6,420 nt of DNA, taken from Kiritimatiellales bacterium (lineage in GTDB: Bacteria > Verrucomicrobiota > Kiritimatiellia > Kiritimatiellales > Pontiellaceae). This document shows positions 1 to 5,472 of the stretch, piece by piece. The notes under the pieces were generated by a model. It made no database searches. It worked only from the letters and a program-made list of their open reading frames with translations, and had not been told where the DNA came from. The stretch lies in contig DAOVNC010000212.1 of assembly GCA_030630445.1 (NCBI GenBank), forward strand, positions 1 through 6,420. The letters run 5' to 3'. A program made the position numbers and the translations under genes. The stretch's first letter is position 1, and each line of letters begins with the position of its first letter.

Positions 1-320
1 ATAGCTACGCGCGCGGCCCGGCGGAAAACCTGACCGTTCTCTCATATGCGAGGGAACCGAAGATGGGTATAAACTTCCCGATTGAATGGACGGTCACCTA
101 TGGTAAAGGGCGCATCTACAATTCCACCTTGGGGCATGTTTGGAAGGATCAGGCGGAGCCCGAGGGAATCCGTTGCGCCGGCTTCCAGACGCTGATGCCG
201 CGCGTGGTGCAGTGGCTTGCGAACAGGCCGGTCGATTCCGTGCTGCCCAAAGACTTCCCAACCCAAGAGGCTCCGAGCCTGCGGCCCTATTCCAAAATGC
301 TAGATCCAGTTGCAAAATGA
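1..320 (+). CDS. ThuA-like (trehalose utilisation family) protein, C-terminal part
   Basis: This is the 3' end of a gene that enters from the left edge; the frame is open from base 3 and stops with TGA at 318-320, giving 105 residues. The segment AENLTVLSYAREP, then IEWTVTYGKGRIYNSTLGH, then GFQTLMPRVVQWLA and a PKDFPTQEAPSLRPY tail match the closing strands and last helix of ThuA-like domains, a class I glutamine-amidotransferase-like fold. These commonly show a W-T-x-x-YGKGR and TLGH pattern. ThuA proteins are linked to oxidative disaccharide use, but their reaction is not well defined. An ATG at 63 lies inside the conserved domain and is not the real start. The gene converges on the minus-strand operon, so it is not part of it, though the shared sugar-use theme suggests a common locus. 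Family call fairly sure; substrate unknown. The N-terminal half lies outside the window. Confidence 0.8.
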   Translation, partial: SYARGPAENLTVLSYAREPKMGINFPIEWTVTYGKGRIYNSTLGHVWKDQAEPEGIRCAGFQTLMPRVVQWLANRPVDSVLPKDFPTQEAPSLRPYSKMLDPVAK

Positions 321-323
321 TGG

Positions 324-345
324 TGCCGCCGAGCCGTCGGCGACA
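324..345. terminator. Hairpin between convergent genes, possible bidirectional terminator
   Basis: Bases 324-332 pair with 337-345 (one C/A mismatch at 326/343) around a GCCG loop. The hairpin lies 4 bases after the ThuA-like stop and 12 bases past the end of the DUF6807 gene, the position expected for a shared terminator of convergent genes. Neither strand has a T tract after the stem, so intrinsic termination would be weak. It could instead be a 3'-end stabilising structure. Confidence 0.4.
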
Positions 346-356
346 TGCCAAGGGGA

Positions 357-1265
357 TTAGCGAATCCAGTCAACCCACTCTTTTTCGGCTGCGCCTGCAT
401 TCAGTTGGCCGGGATAGACGATCAGCCGATAGCGCAGGTTCAGGGTCTCGCCGGCTTTGATGGTGTGCGGGGCGTCGTGGATGACGGCGGGCGTCATAAA
501 GGGCATGTCTTCGACAAAATACCATTTGGATGGATATCGAAGGTTGGCGGGGTGGTCGAGCATCAGGATGCCGCCGCCCTGGGGTGCGGTGTAGCTCAGC
601 CAGCGGGCGGACTGTCGGTTTGCTCCGGAACCGGAAACTTCTTCGCTGTTGAGGAAGGTGCCGCCGAGCACGGCTTTGTTCATGCGCAGGGAAAAGCCGG
701 CATAACCGCCCCAACTCTTTCCCCTCGGTTGGTTTTGGAGTGGCGTTCGATCAAGCACCACGCCGGCTTCCAAGGCGTGGAATTTGGCCGACCAATCGAT
801 GCGGTAGGCTCCGGAGCCATCGGGGGGATGAAGGATTACCGTCCGCTCTTCGGTCATTACCACCGTGCCGGTTTTGGCCGGAGCGTAGGCGAGATCCATT
901 TTAAGCGTCACGGTCTTGTCCGGTGAAACGGAGCGTTGGATCCGCAGGAGCTGGGTCAGCCCTTCGGACTGCCCGGTTTTTCGGTTTTCCTCCCAATAGT
1001 TCACGTCGTTGATCTTTTTCCACGAAAACCAGAGTCCGCGATGCCATGGATGGTCTTGGGGGCGGAGATTGGAGAATACCTGCCCGGCTGTAGTTGCCAA
1101 CGGGTGGAAATAGGGTTTGCCTTCTTCCTTGCAATGGTTCAGTAGCCAGATGGTTTTGCCGTCCATGGAAAGGGAGATGGAATCGGAGGTCTCGGCGATG
1201 TCGTACCCTCCGGGCGCCACGCTGGCAAGCAGACTCATAAGCAACGACAATGCAATTTGCTTCAT
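357..1265 (-). CDS. DUF6807 (PmoA-like) family protein with signal peptide
   Basis: The product has 302 residues. It begins MKQ followed by a hydrophobic run (residues 4-18), consistent with a short Sec signal peptide, so it is probably periplasmic or secreted. The conserved core is KPYFHPL (50-56), then NLRPQDHPWHRGLWFSW (67-82) and VNYWEE (88-93). This is the signature of the DUF6807 family, often labelled 'PmoA' in databases although it has no demonstrated link to methane monooxygenase. The rest is predicted beta-rich, with GGYAGFSLRM (186-195) and MLDHPAN (235-241). The clustered His/Asp/Trp/Arg residues (D71, H72, H75, R76) look like a binding or active site, but no reaction is known. 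Start: GGAGG on the minus strand (1273-1277) lies 7 bases before the ATG. The gene starts 1 base after the oxidoreductase stop, so it is the last gene of the operon and likely translationally coupled. Family call confident; function unknown. Confidence 0.82.
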   Translation of the reverse strand: MKQIALSLLMSLLASVAPGGYDIAETSDSISLSMDGKTIWLLNHCKEEGKPYFHPLATTAGQVFSNLRPQDHPWHRGLWFSWKKINDVNYWEENRKTGQSEGLTQLLRIQRSVSPDKTVTLKMDLAYAPAKTGTVVMTEERTVILHPPDGSGAYRIDWSAKFHALEAGVVLDRTPLQNQPRGKSWGGYAGFSLRMNKAVLGGTFLNSEEVSGSGANRQSARWLSYTAPQGGGILMLDHPANLRYPSKWYFVEDMPFMTPAVIHDAPHTIKAGETLNLRYRLIVYPGQLNAGAAEKEWVDWIR

Positions 1266-1266
1266 T

Positions 1267-2595
1267 CTATAACCTCCAGGGTTTTCGCATGGGGCGACTC
1301 ATCATTTTGATCGCCTCGGGATTGCCGAGAATGGTTTCCTTGGCCGGATCCCATTGGATGGTTTTCCCGGTGCGGATGCAAATGTTGGACAGGTGGCAAA
1401 TGATGTCGGATCGAACTGCGGAGGCTAGGTCGCCCACCGGCTGTTTGCGCGAAGCCACGCTGTCGATGAAGTTTCTTTGGTGGTTTTTGCTGACCATAAG
1501 TCTGACCTTGCCGGGATCCTTGGCCTTCATGCGAAGGGTGTCCGGAAAGAGCTTCCACGTACCTCGCGAAACCGCCACGGCCCCTTCGGAACCGACGAAC
1601 AGGACTCCGTGGCCGAACGGAATTTCGCCGATATGCGGGATATCCTTGGTTTTGCGCATCGATGGGCCGTCCATGAAACGCATTTTCAATCCGTTGGCGT
1701 AGGTGCCCTCGATGTCCCAGTGGGTGATGGTGTTGAAGAGCCCTTCGGCTGGAATGGTTCCGATTCCTTTGTATGTAACCGGAATGCCCATACCGGTGTT
1801 GTCCGCCCACCATTGGAGGGTGTCGGTGGGGTGCGCGCCCCAGCCGGCGATGAAGCCAATGGCATAGTCGTAGATATGGAAGATGCCATTGTGGACTCCT
1901 CCGCCGATACGATCTCGACAGTAGGGAGCCTGCGGGGCGGGGCCTAGCCATAGATTATAGTCGAAGCCATCCGGTATAGGTAGCTCGGGGGTGGCAGAGC
2001 CGCCGGCTTGACCCGGTGGGCACCAGATATAGATCTTCTCCACTTCGCCAATGTGGCCGTTAAGGACCAACTCCAGCCCCATCCGAGTCTGCGCTGTCGA
2101 GCGGTTTTGCGCCCCGTACTGGAAGACTCGGTTATACTTATCCATAATTTGCCGGGCCGCCAGATCCTGCTCAATGCTGATGCCCAGCGGCTTTTCGGTA
2201 TACAAGTCCTTCCCGGCGCGCGCGGCTGCCAGCGATATGGGAACATGCCAGTGGTCGGCGGTTGAAATATGGACCGCATCCACATCTTTGTTTGCCAGCA
2301 GTTCCCGGAAATCGCTGTAGTCGGGGCATCCGCCGAACTGCTGCGCTTTTACGAGCCGGCGTTGTTTGATCGGATCGCACACCGCCACGATTTCGGATTT
2401 TTCATAGCCATGGTAGGTATTTGCGGCAGCGGAGCGGTTACCGCAGCCAATGAGGCCAACACTGATTCGCTCGCTTGGTGACACTGCACCATCCTTGCCC
2501 AAGGCGGAGGAGGGGATAATGGAGGGGAAGCCCGCTACGGCTCCACCGGTCAGTATTGTTTTTAGAAAGTCACGTCGATAGGCTTTGATACTCAT
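1267..2595 (-). CDS. Tat-exported Gfo/Idh/MocA family NAD(P)-dependent oxidoreductase
   Basis: The product has 442 residues. The N-terminus has a twin-arginine signal (RRDFLK, residues 7-12, then a mild hydrophobic stretch to about 31), so it should be exported folded, probably with bound cofactor. A Rossmann domain follows, with GLIGCGNRS (47-55, nucleotide loop), VAVCDP (70-75) and the family motif TEKPLG (133-138), where K135 is the expected catalytic lysine. The C-terminal alpha/beta domain includes WGAHPTDTLQW, which should supply catalytic His/Asp. It ends SRPMRKPWRL, a tail typical of planctomycete/verrucomicrobial members. Family members oxidise or reduce sugars and cyclitols, and some (GH109) are NAD-dependent glycosidases, so the reaction cannot be fixed. 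The start at 2595 is preferred over an in-frame ATG at 2622 because AAGGAGA lies 5 bases before it and the twin-arginine motif then sits near the N-terminus. It is the middle gene of the operon, 10 bases after the isomerase and 1 base before DUF6807. Confidence 0.9.
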   Translation of the reverse strand: MSIKAYRRDFLKTILTGGAVAGFPSIIPSSALGKDGAVSPSERISVGLIGCGNRSAAANTYHGYEKSEIVAVCDPIKQRRLVKAQQFGGCPDYSDFRELLANKDVDAVHISTADHWHVPISLAAARAGKDLYTEKPLGISIEQDLAARQIMDKYNRVFQYGAQNRSTAQTRMGLELVLNGHIGEVEKIYIWCPPGQAGGSATPELPIPDGFDYNLWLGPAPQAPYCRDRIGGGVHNGIFHIYDYAIGFIAGWGAHPTDTLQWWADNTGMGIPVTYKGIGTIPAEGLFNTITHWDIEGTYANGLKMRFMDGPSMRKTKDIPHIGEIPFGHGVLFVGSEGAVAVSRGTWKLFPDTLRMKAKDPGKVRLMVSKNHQRNFIDSVASRKQPVGDLASAVRSDIICHLSNICIRTGKTIQWDPAKETILGNPEAIKMMSRPMRKPWRL

Positions 2596-2600
2596 GGTTC

Positions 2601-2607
2601 TCTCCTT
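2601..2607 (-). promoter_or_regulatory. Ribosome binding site that sets the oxidoreductase start
   Basis: On the minus strand AAGGAGA is followed after 5 bases by ATG at 2595. Its first two bases are part of the TAA stop of the upstream isomerase gene (2606-2608). This supports starting the oxidoreductase at 2595 rather than 2622 and suggests that ribosomes finishing the isomerase can re-initiate here. Confidence 0.75.
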
Positions 2608-3448
2608 AGATTCCGCATTCACGTAGATACTTTACGCTTCTCTCATAAATATCGGCCTCACCGATAATCTCTAGCGTCGAGCTTTCAATATTGCAATCCT
2701 TCAGCACGTCGCAGACGCCTTTGATATCGATCACGCCATCGCCTAGTGCGATGGTCGAGAAGCCGCAACCATACATCGTCCCGCGCTTCGGTTCCCACTC
2801 CGCATCCAGATCCTTCCAGTGGATGTGATGGATCTTATCCTTAAAAACCCGCGCCATTTCAACCGGGTCGGCCCCACCCAGCCAAGAGTTTCCGGTGTCC
2901 AGATTCACGCCAAGCGCATTGGGGTTGCCAAGCCGGGCGAATACATCCTGCAAGCCCTTGATGCTATCCGTGATCGGCCCATGCGGTTCCAGCAGGATAC
3001 GTACGCCATAGTCCGCTGCCATCTTGACGGGCGTGTGCAGCTTTTCCGCCATCACAAAAACCTGTTCCTCATAGGAGAGGCATTTCGCCCACTCCGAGCG
3101 AGGGTCGGTATCCGTCGTCACCACATCCTTAATACCGATCGCCGCCGCAAACTGGACCGCCTTCATGATCTCGGCCGTGCCGTAGATCCCCGGATTGCTC
3201 GGTTCCAGCAGCCCTGCGTGGGCGCAGACCGTGGAGGGCGTGATTCCATGCCTTTCAAACATCCGCTTCACCTCGAACGGGTTTTCATCCAGACTAATCG
3301 TCGGCGAAAAGCCCGCCGTTCCCAGCATGCTACCCCCCGCATTCGTGTCCGTAATGTCGGCGCAGGTGAATCCCATTTCCTTTGCTCGGGTCAGCTGTAC
3401 ATCGACACTGGCAAATGGTTCAATCAATAAAAACAATCCAATATTCAT
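2606..3448 (-). CDS. Sugar phosphate isomerase/epimerase (xylose isomerase-like TIM barrel)
   Basis: The product has 280 residues, the usual length for the AP endonuclease 2/xylose isomerase-like family. It has no signal peptide and is presumably cytoplasmic. The barrel pattern is visible: MNIGLFLLIEP at the start, GFTCADIT (26-33) and STVCAHAG (72-79). Likely metal ligands are E154 (ILLEPHG), D184 (NLDTGN), H210 (HIHWKD) and E260 (LEIIGE), matching the E-D-H-E set of divalent-metal sugar epimerases/isomerases. Members act on keto-sugars, inosose or related polyols, and recently also on 3-keto-glycosides; the exact substrate cannot be told. Start: AAGGAA (3455-3460, minus strand) lies 6 bases before the ATG. 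It is the first gene of a three-gene operon and diverges from the AraC regulator. Pairing with a Gfo/Idh/MocA enzyme is common and suggests consecutive steps. All proposed ligands are present, so it is probably active. Confidence 0.88.
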   Translation of the reverse strand: MNIGLFLLIEPFASVDVQLTRAKEMGFTCADITDTNAGGSMLGTAGFSPTISLDENPFEVKRMFERHGITPSTVCAHAGLLEPSNPGIYGTAEIMKAVQFAAAIGIKDVVTTDTDPRSEWAKCLSYEEQVFVMAEKLHTPVKMAADYGVRILLEPHGPITDSIKGLQDVFARLGNPNALGVNLDTGNSWLGGADPVEMARVFKDKIHHIHWKDLDAEWEPKRGTMYGCGFSTIALGDGVIDIKGVCDVLKDCNIESSTLEIIGEADIYERSVKYLRECGI

Positions 3449-3580
3449 CGTGATTTCCTTTCGTTTCCCAATGTTTTGAAGAAAATAGCAGGCAAAGCGA
3501 TACGCGTCGTTCCTGTCCGGTCAGTGAAGGATTTCGAACATTTTTCTTCGATCTGTTGCGTTGTGCGCTAAGGTTCCCTC
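3449..3580. promoter_or_regulatory. Divergent promoter region between operon and AraC regulator
   Basis: These 132 bases separate two gene starts that face away from each other, so promoters for both must lie here unless transcription comes from further off. A weak plus-strand candidate is TTGAAG (3476-3481), a 17-base spacer, then GATACG (3499-3504), a poor match to the sigma-70 consensus. No convincing minus-strand promoter was found. The region also holds an inverted pair of 13-base sites (listed separately) that could be operators. Confidence 0.5.
3476..3551. promoter_or_regulatory. Inverted pair of 13-base sites, candidate AraC operator
   Basis: TTGAAGAAAATAG (3476-3488, plus strand) and TCGAAGAAAAATG (3551-3539, minus strand) agree at 10 of 13 bases, including the block GAAGAAAA. 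They face each other, 27 bases from the isomerase start and 29 bases from the AraC start, so the arrangement is nearly symmetric in the divergent region. A regulator could bind both sites and control both directions, but AT-rich similarity by chance is possible. Confidence 0.3.
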
Positions 3581-4576
3581 ATGGCTCAACAACCCTCACC
3601 CATCTTCAAGGAACACGGTAGAACCTACCACGCCGACTCGTGCGACCCACTCATGGAGGCAGTCGGGCAAGGAGAGCTTGTGTTGGAGGCGCTGGCTCGC
3701 GCCAACTATCCCGGCCGTCCGCTTGCCGGCGATGTACTGAGGGGGCTGCAATCGGCCGGCTACTGGGATGCCACGCGCGAGCAGCAATGGGGGTTGCCTT
3801 GGCATCGCAACGAAGGGATTGAACTGACCTTCCTTGAAACAGGTTCCATGCCCTTTTCCATCGGTGACAAAAGTTGGGAACTTGACCCCGGATCGCTGAC
3901 CATCACCCGCCCGTGGCAACCGCACAAGGTCGGACTTCCAAACATTGGAATCGGTCGGTTGCACTGGGTTATCATCGATGTCGGTGTGCGCCAGCCCCAT
4001 CAAGAGTGGAAGTGGCCGGAATGGTTCGTCATGATGCCCGACGATTTACGGGAGCTCACAGCCTGCCTCCGAGAAAACGAACAACCTGTCTGGCAATCCA
4101 GTTCCGAGATCCAGGAATGCTTCAAGCAGATTGGAAAAACCATCCAGACCCGGAAAAATTGCGAGTCGCGCCTGGCGGTCTACATCAACGAGCTGTTTCT
4201 GCACCTGCTTGAAATGTTCCGCGACCAGCAGGTCCCGCGCACCAAATCATTGACCGACGCGCAACGTAGCGCGACACTGTTCCTCGCCTCGCTCGAAGGC
4301 AGCCTCGTCGAAGAATGGACGCTCGACTCCATGGCGGAATGTTGCGGGTTGGGAGTGACGCGCTTTGTGCACTATTGCCGCCAGATCACCAACCAGACGC
4401 CCATGCAATATCTCAATCATCTGCGGCTCATCGCCGCCACGGAAATGCTTGCATCGGCTCCGGAGAAAAGCATCACCGATATTGCTTTTGGCTGCGGGTT
4501 TTCATCCAGCCAGTACTTTGCAACCGCCTTTCGCAAACAACACGGATGCACCCCTCGGCAGTATCGATCCAAGTAG
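3581..4576 (+). CDS. AraC-family transcriptional regulator with cupin-like sensor domain
   Basis: The product has 331 residues. The middle N-terminal part (about 72-135: WHRNEGIELTFLETGSMPF, then GDKSWELDPGSLTITRPWQPHKVG) has the shape of the AraC-type cupin sensor, where a small sugar-like ligand would bind. A linker follows, and then two helix-turn-helix motifs at about 236-331: EEWTLDSMAECCGLGVTRFV for the first, and SITDIAFGCGFSSSQYFATAF with TPRQYR for the second, the classic AraC/XylS end. It acts on DNA in the cytoplasm. It is transcribed away from the isomerase operon, which makes that operon its most likely target, probably as an activator. The start has only a weak AAGG (3570-3573) 7 bases upstream, but no better in-frame start fits the domain. 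The effector is unknown. Confidence 0.92.
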   Translation: MAQQPSPIFKEHGRTYHADSCDPLMEAVGQGELVLEALARANYPGRPLAGDVLRGLQSAGYWDATREQQWGLPWHRNEGIELTFLETGSMPFSIGDKSWELDPGSLTITRPWQPHKVGLPNIGIGRLHWVIIDVGVRQPHQEWKWPEWFVMMPDDLRELTACLRENEQPVWQSSSEIQECFKQIGKTIQTRKNCESRLAVYINELFLHLLEMFRDQQVPRTKSLTDAQRSATLFLASLEGSLVEEWTLDSMAECCGLGVTRFVHYCRQITNQTPMQYLNHLRLIAATEMLASAPEKSITDIAFGCGFSSSQYFATAFRKQHGCTPRQYRSK

Positions 4577-4632
4577 CGTATTCCAACCAAAATGATGTTG
4601 CGGATCAGTCCAACCTTTGGAAACGTGGCGGC

Positions 4633-5238
4633 ATGAAATATTTTCTGTTCGATATCGGGAATGTGCTGGTGGATTTCGAGTTTGTGAAACAACTCGAGGG
4701 CATCGCGGCGGGATCGGGCCGACCGGTCGAGCCGCTGTCGGAGCGCGACCGCGAGATGCAGGACGCTGTCGAGCGCGGGCGCATCAACGATGAGGAGTTC
4801 GTGGCCTATCTCAACGAAGCCAAGGGCCTTTCGTGGGTCGTGGGCGACCTGGTTAATATTTGGCGCGGAACCTACACCCTCAACAAAGCCGGTTTCGGGT
4901 TGTTTCAGGATGCCGTGCAGGCGGGTGTTCCGGTCTATCTCCTGAGCAACCTTGCGCAGCATCACACCGACGCGCTCGAAGGGAACTGGCCTGGGTTTTT
5001 CGACGATGTGGCCGGTCGTTTCTTTTCCTATGAGATGGGAGCCCGCAAGCCCGAGCCGTCAATCTACCGGCAAACACTCGATCACCTTGGCGTTGAAGGC
5101 GAGCAATGCTTTTTCATCGACGACATGGCCGAAAACGTCGAGGCCGCCCGCGGGGCGGGGATCGAGGCGCATCGATTCATCCCTGAAAACCATGCTGCCA
5201 TCCGCAAGGCGGCGACAGAGTTTTTTGGTTGGGCGTAG
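4633..5238 (+). CDS. HAD-superfamily phosphatase, YihX-like
   Basis: The product has 201 residues, the usual size for this group. All four HAD motifs are visible: FDIGNVLVD (6-14) with nucleophile D7, LLSN (103-106) with S105, ARKPEPSIY (137-145) with K139, and FIDDMAENVEAA (161-172) with D163/D164. A helical cap lies between motifs I and II. The position two after the nucleophile is Gly (DIG) instead of the usual Asp, as in the YihX group (E. coli YihX, alpha-glucose-1-phosphate phosphatase), so it is not evidence of inactivation. The likely role is dephosphorylating a sugar phosphate in the cytoplasm. The frame stays open upstream to 4315 but that part overlaps the AraC gene in another frame; the ATG at 4633 starts directly at the conserved strand. 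The ribosome site is weak (GGAAAC, 4619-4624). It lies 56 bases after AraC and may be co-transcribed with it. The last 10 codons are duplicated downstream. Confidence 0.88.
   Translation: MKYFLFDIGNVLVDFEFVKQLEGIAAGSGRPVEPLSERDREMQDAVERGRINDEEFVAYLNEAKGLSWVVGDLVNIWRGTYTLNKAGFGLFQDAVQAGVPVYLLSNLAQHHTDALEGNWPGFFDDVAGRFFSYEMGARKPEPSIYRQTLDHLGVEGEQCFFIDDMAENVEAARGAGIEAHRFIPENHAAIRKAATEFFGWA
5208..5238 (+). repeat. 31-base repeat, copy 1 (3' end of the HAD gene)
   Basis: This segment encodes the HAD C-terminus (KAATEFFGWA and stop). It matches 5344-5374 at 26 of 31 bases without gaps, with an offset of 136 bases. Both copies end in GTAG and run directly into a hairpin unit. Confidence 0.75.
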
Positions 5239-5260
5239 CTCCGCGCCACTTTCGGCGGGG
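5235..5260 (+). repeat. GTAG-hairpin unit 1 (REP-like)
   Basis: GTAG (5235-5238) is followed by a stem of 5241-5247 with 5254-5260 (6 of 7 pairs, G/G mismatch) around a 6-base loop. The TAG stop of the HAD gene is the last three bases of the GTAG head. It is the weakest hairpin of the set and could serve as a 3'-end structure for the HAD transcript. Confidence 0.45.
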
Positions 5261-5262
5261 CA

Positions 5263-5327
5263 TGTAGTGGCGGCTCTTAGAGCCGCTGGCGGCGGATCGG
5301 CAAGCGCTTCTAAGAAACGCCGCTACA
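5263..5327. repeat. Inverted pair of GTAG-hairpin units 2 and 3 (BIME-like)
   Basis: Unit 2 on the plus strand has GTAG at 5264-5267 and a 7-base perfect stem (5270-5276 with 5280-5286, loop TTA). Unit 3 on the minus strand has GTAG at 5326-5323 and a 7-base stem (5304-5310 with 5314-5320; G·U wobble at 5307/5317 on that strand; loop TTA on the minus strand). The outer ends TGTAGTGGC and TGTAGCGGC are inverted copies matching 8 of 9 bases. A separate perfect inverted repeat, GGCAAGC (5299-5305) with GCTTGCC (5335-5341), overlaps unit 3. The layout of two head-out units in inverted orientation is that of bacterial REP pairs. Confidence 0.6.
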
Positions 5328-5343
5328 GCAAGAGGCTTGCCAT

Positions 5344-5374
5344 GGCGGCGACGGAGTTTTTCGGTTTTTCGTAG
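5344..5374 (+). repeat. 31-base repeat, copy 2 (orphan copy of the HAD gene end)
   Basis: It matches 5208-5238 at 26 of 31 bases; differences lie at repeat positions 10, 19 and 24-26. In its own frame it would read MAATEFFGFS and stop, close to the HAD ending KAATEFFGWA. No gene leads into it, and it is in a different frame from the HAD gene. It is a gene-end remnant or duplicate, followed at once by hairpin unit 4. Confidence 0.75.
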
Positions 5375-5453
5375 ACGGAGCTTCCAGCTCCGTTGGGTAT
5401 GGCCGAAGCGCGTTGATCGATCAAATGGAGCAAGATGCTCCATCTACGAAAAA
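5365..5453. repeat. Inverted pair of GTAG-hairpin units 4 and 5 (BIME-like)
   Basis: The arms TTTTTCGTAGA (5365-5375, plus) and the same 11 bases on the minus strand (5453-5443) are exact inverted copies. With the next 6 bases they match 16 of 17. Each arm folds by itself: ACGGAGC 5375-5381 with GCTCCGT 5387-5393 (loop TTCCA), and ATGGAGCA 5425-5432 with TGCTCCAT 5436-5443 (loop AGA). The stem sequences differ by compensating changes (C/G in one, T/A in the other), so pairing is conserved rather than sequence. This is the clearest REP-pair-like element in the window. Confidence 0.7.
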
Positions 5454-5472
5454 GCCCCGCAGTTGCGGGGCT
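5449..5472 (-). terminator. Rho-independent terminator of the LamG gene (also GTAG unit 6)
   Basis: On the minus strand AGCCCCGCA pairs with TGCGGGGCT (5472-5464 with 5461-5453, 9 perfect pairs), followed by five T residues (5453-5449). It lies 70 bases after the LamG stop, so it is most likely that gene's terminator. A GTAG occurs on the minus strand at 5481-5478, nine bases before the stem, so the hairpin may be a sixth member of the neighbouring unit family. Confidence 0.75.

Noticed and set aside
345..926. 193-codon plus-strand frame
   Set aside because: It lies wholly antisense to the DUF6807 gene, has no recognisable domain and no good ribosome site. It is explained by the base composition of the real gene.
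2819..3430. 203-codon plus-strand frame
   Set aside because: It is antisense to the isomerase/epimerase gene, which has clear metal-ligand motifs. The antisense product is Arg/His-rich and resembles no family.
4315..4632. Upstream extension of the HAD frame
   Set aside because: It overlaps the AraC DNA-binding domain in another frame, and the residues before M at 4633 look like no protein domain. The HAD fold starts exactly at 4633.
4633..5238. HAD protein as an inactive phosphatase because Asp+2 is Gly
   Set aside because: The same D-x-G-N/G-V pattern occurs in active YihX-type phosphatases, and the other catalytic residues are all present.
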